A DNA stretch of 8,179 nt from Globobulimina sp. Lineage: Eukaryota > Foraminifera > Rotaliida. The stretch spans positions 1-8,179 of the forward strand of contig PIVH01000093.1 of NCBI GenBank assembly GCA_003354225.1, read 5' to 3'. The position numbers were made by a program, and so were the translations under genes. Every line of letters starts with the position of its first letter. Position 1 is the first letter of the stretch. Positions 6,465-8,179 of this stretch are shown piece by piece. Below the pieces are notes generated by a model that was given only the letters and a program-made list of their open reading frames with translations, did not search any database and had not been told where the DNA came from.

Positions 6465-7296
6465 ATGGGACGCTTTGATGGGCAAATCGCATTGATTACA
6501 GGAGGGACTAAAGGAATCGGCTTAGTTAGGTTAAATTGTAAACATTTATAGATAATTGATGAAAATATATACTATACAGGCAATAGCAAAGAGATTAGGA
6601 AGTGAAGGAGCAACGATTGTAATATGTTCAAGGAAACAAGCGAGTATTGATGAAGCATTGAAATCATTAAAAAAAGCAAATATAAAAAATGTATATGCGA
6701 CAACATGTCATGCTGGAAAAGAAAATGATATCAAATCACTTATTGATTTCACTGTAAACAAATGTAATTTGAAAAAAATAAATATTTTAGTTGCCAATGC
6801 TGCAACGAATCCATTTGTTGGTGATATAATGCAGTCCGAAGTGTCTCATTGGAATAAAATTTATCAGGTCAACTTATTGGGGCAATATCTGTTATGTAAA
6901 TATAGTTTGCCGTATATGGTGAAAGGCGAATCGTGCATAATAATAAATAGCAGTATCGGAGCATGGAGTTTTAGCAGTGGTCCTGGAGCTATTCCTATTT
7001 ATCATTTATTTAAGCTGGCACTCGTTGGTTTGACCAAAACCTTATCAAAATCGTTAGCACCAAAAGGTATCCGCGTAAATGGTGTGGCGCCGGGCTTGGT
7101 CCGTACAAAGATGTCAAAAGTGTTATGTGCTGCAGTTGATAGTGGGAGAGTTGATATGAAAAACATTTCTGATTCTGGGCGATTAGGAATACCTGAAGAT
7201 ATTTCAAGTGTCGTTGCGTTTCTTGCCTCAAAAGATGCTGCTTATATCTCAGGAGAAACTATTATAATTAATGGTGGGACATCATCCAGATTATAG
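6465..7296 (+). CDS. DHRS4-like: DHRS4-like peroxisomal short-chain dehydrogenase/reductase (two exons)
   Basis: The coding sequence is 6465-6524 joined to 6580-7296, giving 258 residues. Splicing restores the cofactor motif TGGTKGIGLAIAKRL (residues 12-26). CSRKQ at 36-40 follows the second strand, with an Arg that in DHRS4 relatives goes with NADPH. NAATNPFVG (93-101) is the DHRS4 form of the NNAG motif. The active site has Asn118, Ser145, Tyr161 and Lys165, followed by APKGIRVNGVAPGLVRT. The C-terminus SRL is a peroxisomal PTS1 signal, as in animal DHRS4. The expected activity is NADPH-dependent reduction of carbonyls or retinal-like substrates in peroxisomes. Oddities: Ser145 and Tyr161 are 16 apart instead of about 13, and the Tyr-x-x-x-Lys motif is YHLFK rather than the common Y-N-V-S-K. 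The family call is very firm; the substrate is unknown. Confidence 0.93.
6525..6579 (+). other. 55-nt intron in the DHRS4-like gene
   Basis: The intron begins GTTAGG, ends TATACTATACAG and contains an in-frame TAG at 6549, so it must be removed. Removal is phase 0 and joins GGC TTA to GCA ATA, rebuilding the conserved SDR helix KGIGLAIAKRL. The donor GTTAGG departs from the usual GTAAGT. The size is close to that of the RasGEF intron. Confidence 0.9.
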
Positions 7297-7663
7297 AAAA
7301 TTTATTGTGCTTCTTCTTAATTAATTTGACAACATTCGTTTCAACGTTCAGTGCTTAGCTATGCGGTCTTATATAGCATTATCCATACATTAAATACCAA
7401 ATCCGTGAGCTCTAATAGTATGGGACGGTTGCCCGGAGCTAAAAAAATGCTGTACAGTAGCTTAGATATTTTTGTATTTTCGATTAGAATTTCAGGCGAA
7501 GAGTCATTTTTACATTTTGAATTTCTCCTTAAAGGTAAGAAAAGTTTAGAATGATTGATAGCAGGATTTACATGAGGTGTAAATGAAAAATGTAGGCAGA
7601 GTATGCGTGATTTGCTGTTATTGATAAATTTATGCAAATATCAGTTAGCGACAAGTCGTTGCA
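7297..7663. other. Region after the DHRS4-like gene, no gene supported
   Basis: It should contain the dehydrogenase 3' UTR. An ATTAAA at 7389-7394 is a possible poly(A) signal; the next AATAAA is at 7665-7670, at the edge of the repeat. A patch at about 7420-7560 is less AT-rich than its surroundings and is open in one frame on each strand (67 codons + and 92 codons -), but neither translation resembles a family I know. It could be the remnant of a gene or an exon of an unseen one. Confidence 0.5.
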
Positions 7664-8179
7664 AAATAAAATGAATACTCAACAGATTAAAATTGATTGA
7701 AACTAAACAAATTAACAAAAACAACACGAACAGAAACATTATTTTGGGTGCAAAAAAACAAATATTTTATATACATAATAAATAATTTGAAAACAGCAAA
7801 AAAAATAAGAAAAAAAGATCATGCAACAAAAGACAATCATATCCATGAACAGCGTATAAACAAATTAATAAAAACACAAATAAAATGAATAAAAATGATA
7901 AATATTTATTATTGTCAAAAACCAGATTATATTTTGGAGCAGAAAAACAACAAAAAAAACTAATATAATATTTTATTTACATAATAAATAAGTTGAAAAA
8001 ACAGCAAAAAAAAAATAAAAAAAAGCGCATGTAACAAAAAATAACCATACAATGATATATCTAAAAAACAAACAGAACAAAACAGAAAATTAACATTATT
8101 TTAACTACTAAAAAACAACAAAAAACTAGTAGTATTTGATATACATAATAAATAATAAATAATTTGAAAACAGTAAAAA
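7664..8179. repeat. Diverged A-rich tandem repeat, about 165-215 bp per unit, three copies, continuing past the window
   Basis: Ordered anchors recur. AAATAAAATGAATA occurs at 7664 and 7878. TACATAATAAATAA occurs at 7772, 7978 and 8142, followed each time by a T/GTTGAAAA(AA)CAGNAAAAA-like stretch. ATTATTTT-like blocks occur near 7738, 7927 and 8095. CATGCAACAAAAGACAATCAT near 7820 matches CATGTAACAAAAAATAACCAT near 8028. Units are A-rich on the plus strand, diverged, and vary in length. The third is cut by the window edge. No coding potential or terminal structure is seen, so it looks like a minisatellite or satellite rather than a transposon. Confidence 0.7.

Noticed and set aside
7697-7888. 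63-codon plus-strand frame in the A-rich tail
   Set aside because: It falls inside the tandem repeat and is a Lys/Asn/Ile-rich translation of low-complexity DNA.

Overview
The window looks like nuclear DNA of a compact, AT-rich unicellular eukaryote. All four genes are eukaryotic in type: a multi-lectin surface protein, a RasGEF, a calmodulin-sized EF-hand protein and a peroxisomal DHRS4-type dehydrogenase. Two short spliceosomal introns can be placed (63 and 55 nt), AATAAA-type poly(A) signals follow the genes, and intergenic DNA is very rich in A and T. There are no bacterial ribosome sites or operons. I cannot name the species. The small introns, low-complexity Ser/Thr/Asn stretches and lectin-rich surface protein would fit an amoeboid, rhizarian or holozoan protist, but this is inference.

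Layout. Positions 1-2115 (+) hold the 3' part of a gene for a secreted or membrane lectin-like protein: a Cys-rich segment, a LamG/ConA-like domain, a bulb-type (B-)lectin domain and a second ConA-like domain. The frame stops at a TGA. The -1 frame directly after it encodes a textbook transmembrane helix, a basic stop-transfer cluster and an acidic tail ending at 2264, with AATAAA 23 nt later. From 2265 to 3044 there is T-rich DNA without a recognisable gene. Positions 3045-5582 (+) encode a RasGEF with a long low-complexity N-terminal half, a partial REM-like segment and a full catalytic domain; a 63-nt intron is inferred at 3375-3437. Positions 5884-6333 (-) encode a 149-residue EF-hand protein whose four loops are all degenerate. 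Positions 6465-7296 (+) encode a 258-residue DHRS4-like short-chain dehydrogenase in two exons, ending in the peroxisomal signal SRL. From 7297 to 7663 no gene is supported. From 7664 to the right edge there is a diverged A-rich tandem repeat.

Arrangement. RasGEF and the EF-hand gene converge and their predicted 3' UTRs overlap. The EF-hand and dehydrogenase genes diverge from only 131 bp. The four genes do not form an evident pathway; they look like ordinary neighbours in a dense genome. I found no transposon, CRISPR array, tRNA or rRNA, and no clear new multi-gene system. The most interesting points are the out-of-frame membrane anchor of the lectin protein, its unusual domain order, and the strong shift in strand composition along the coding regions.
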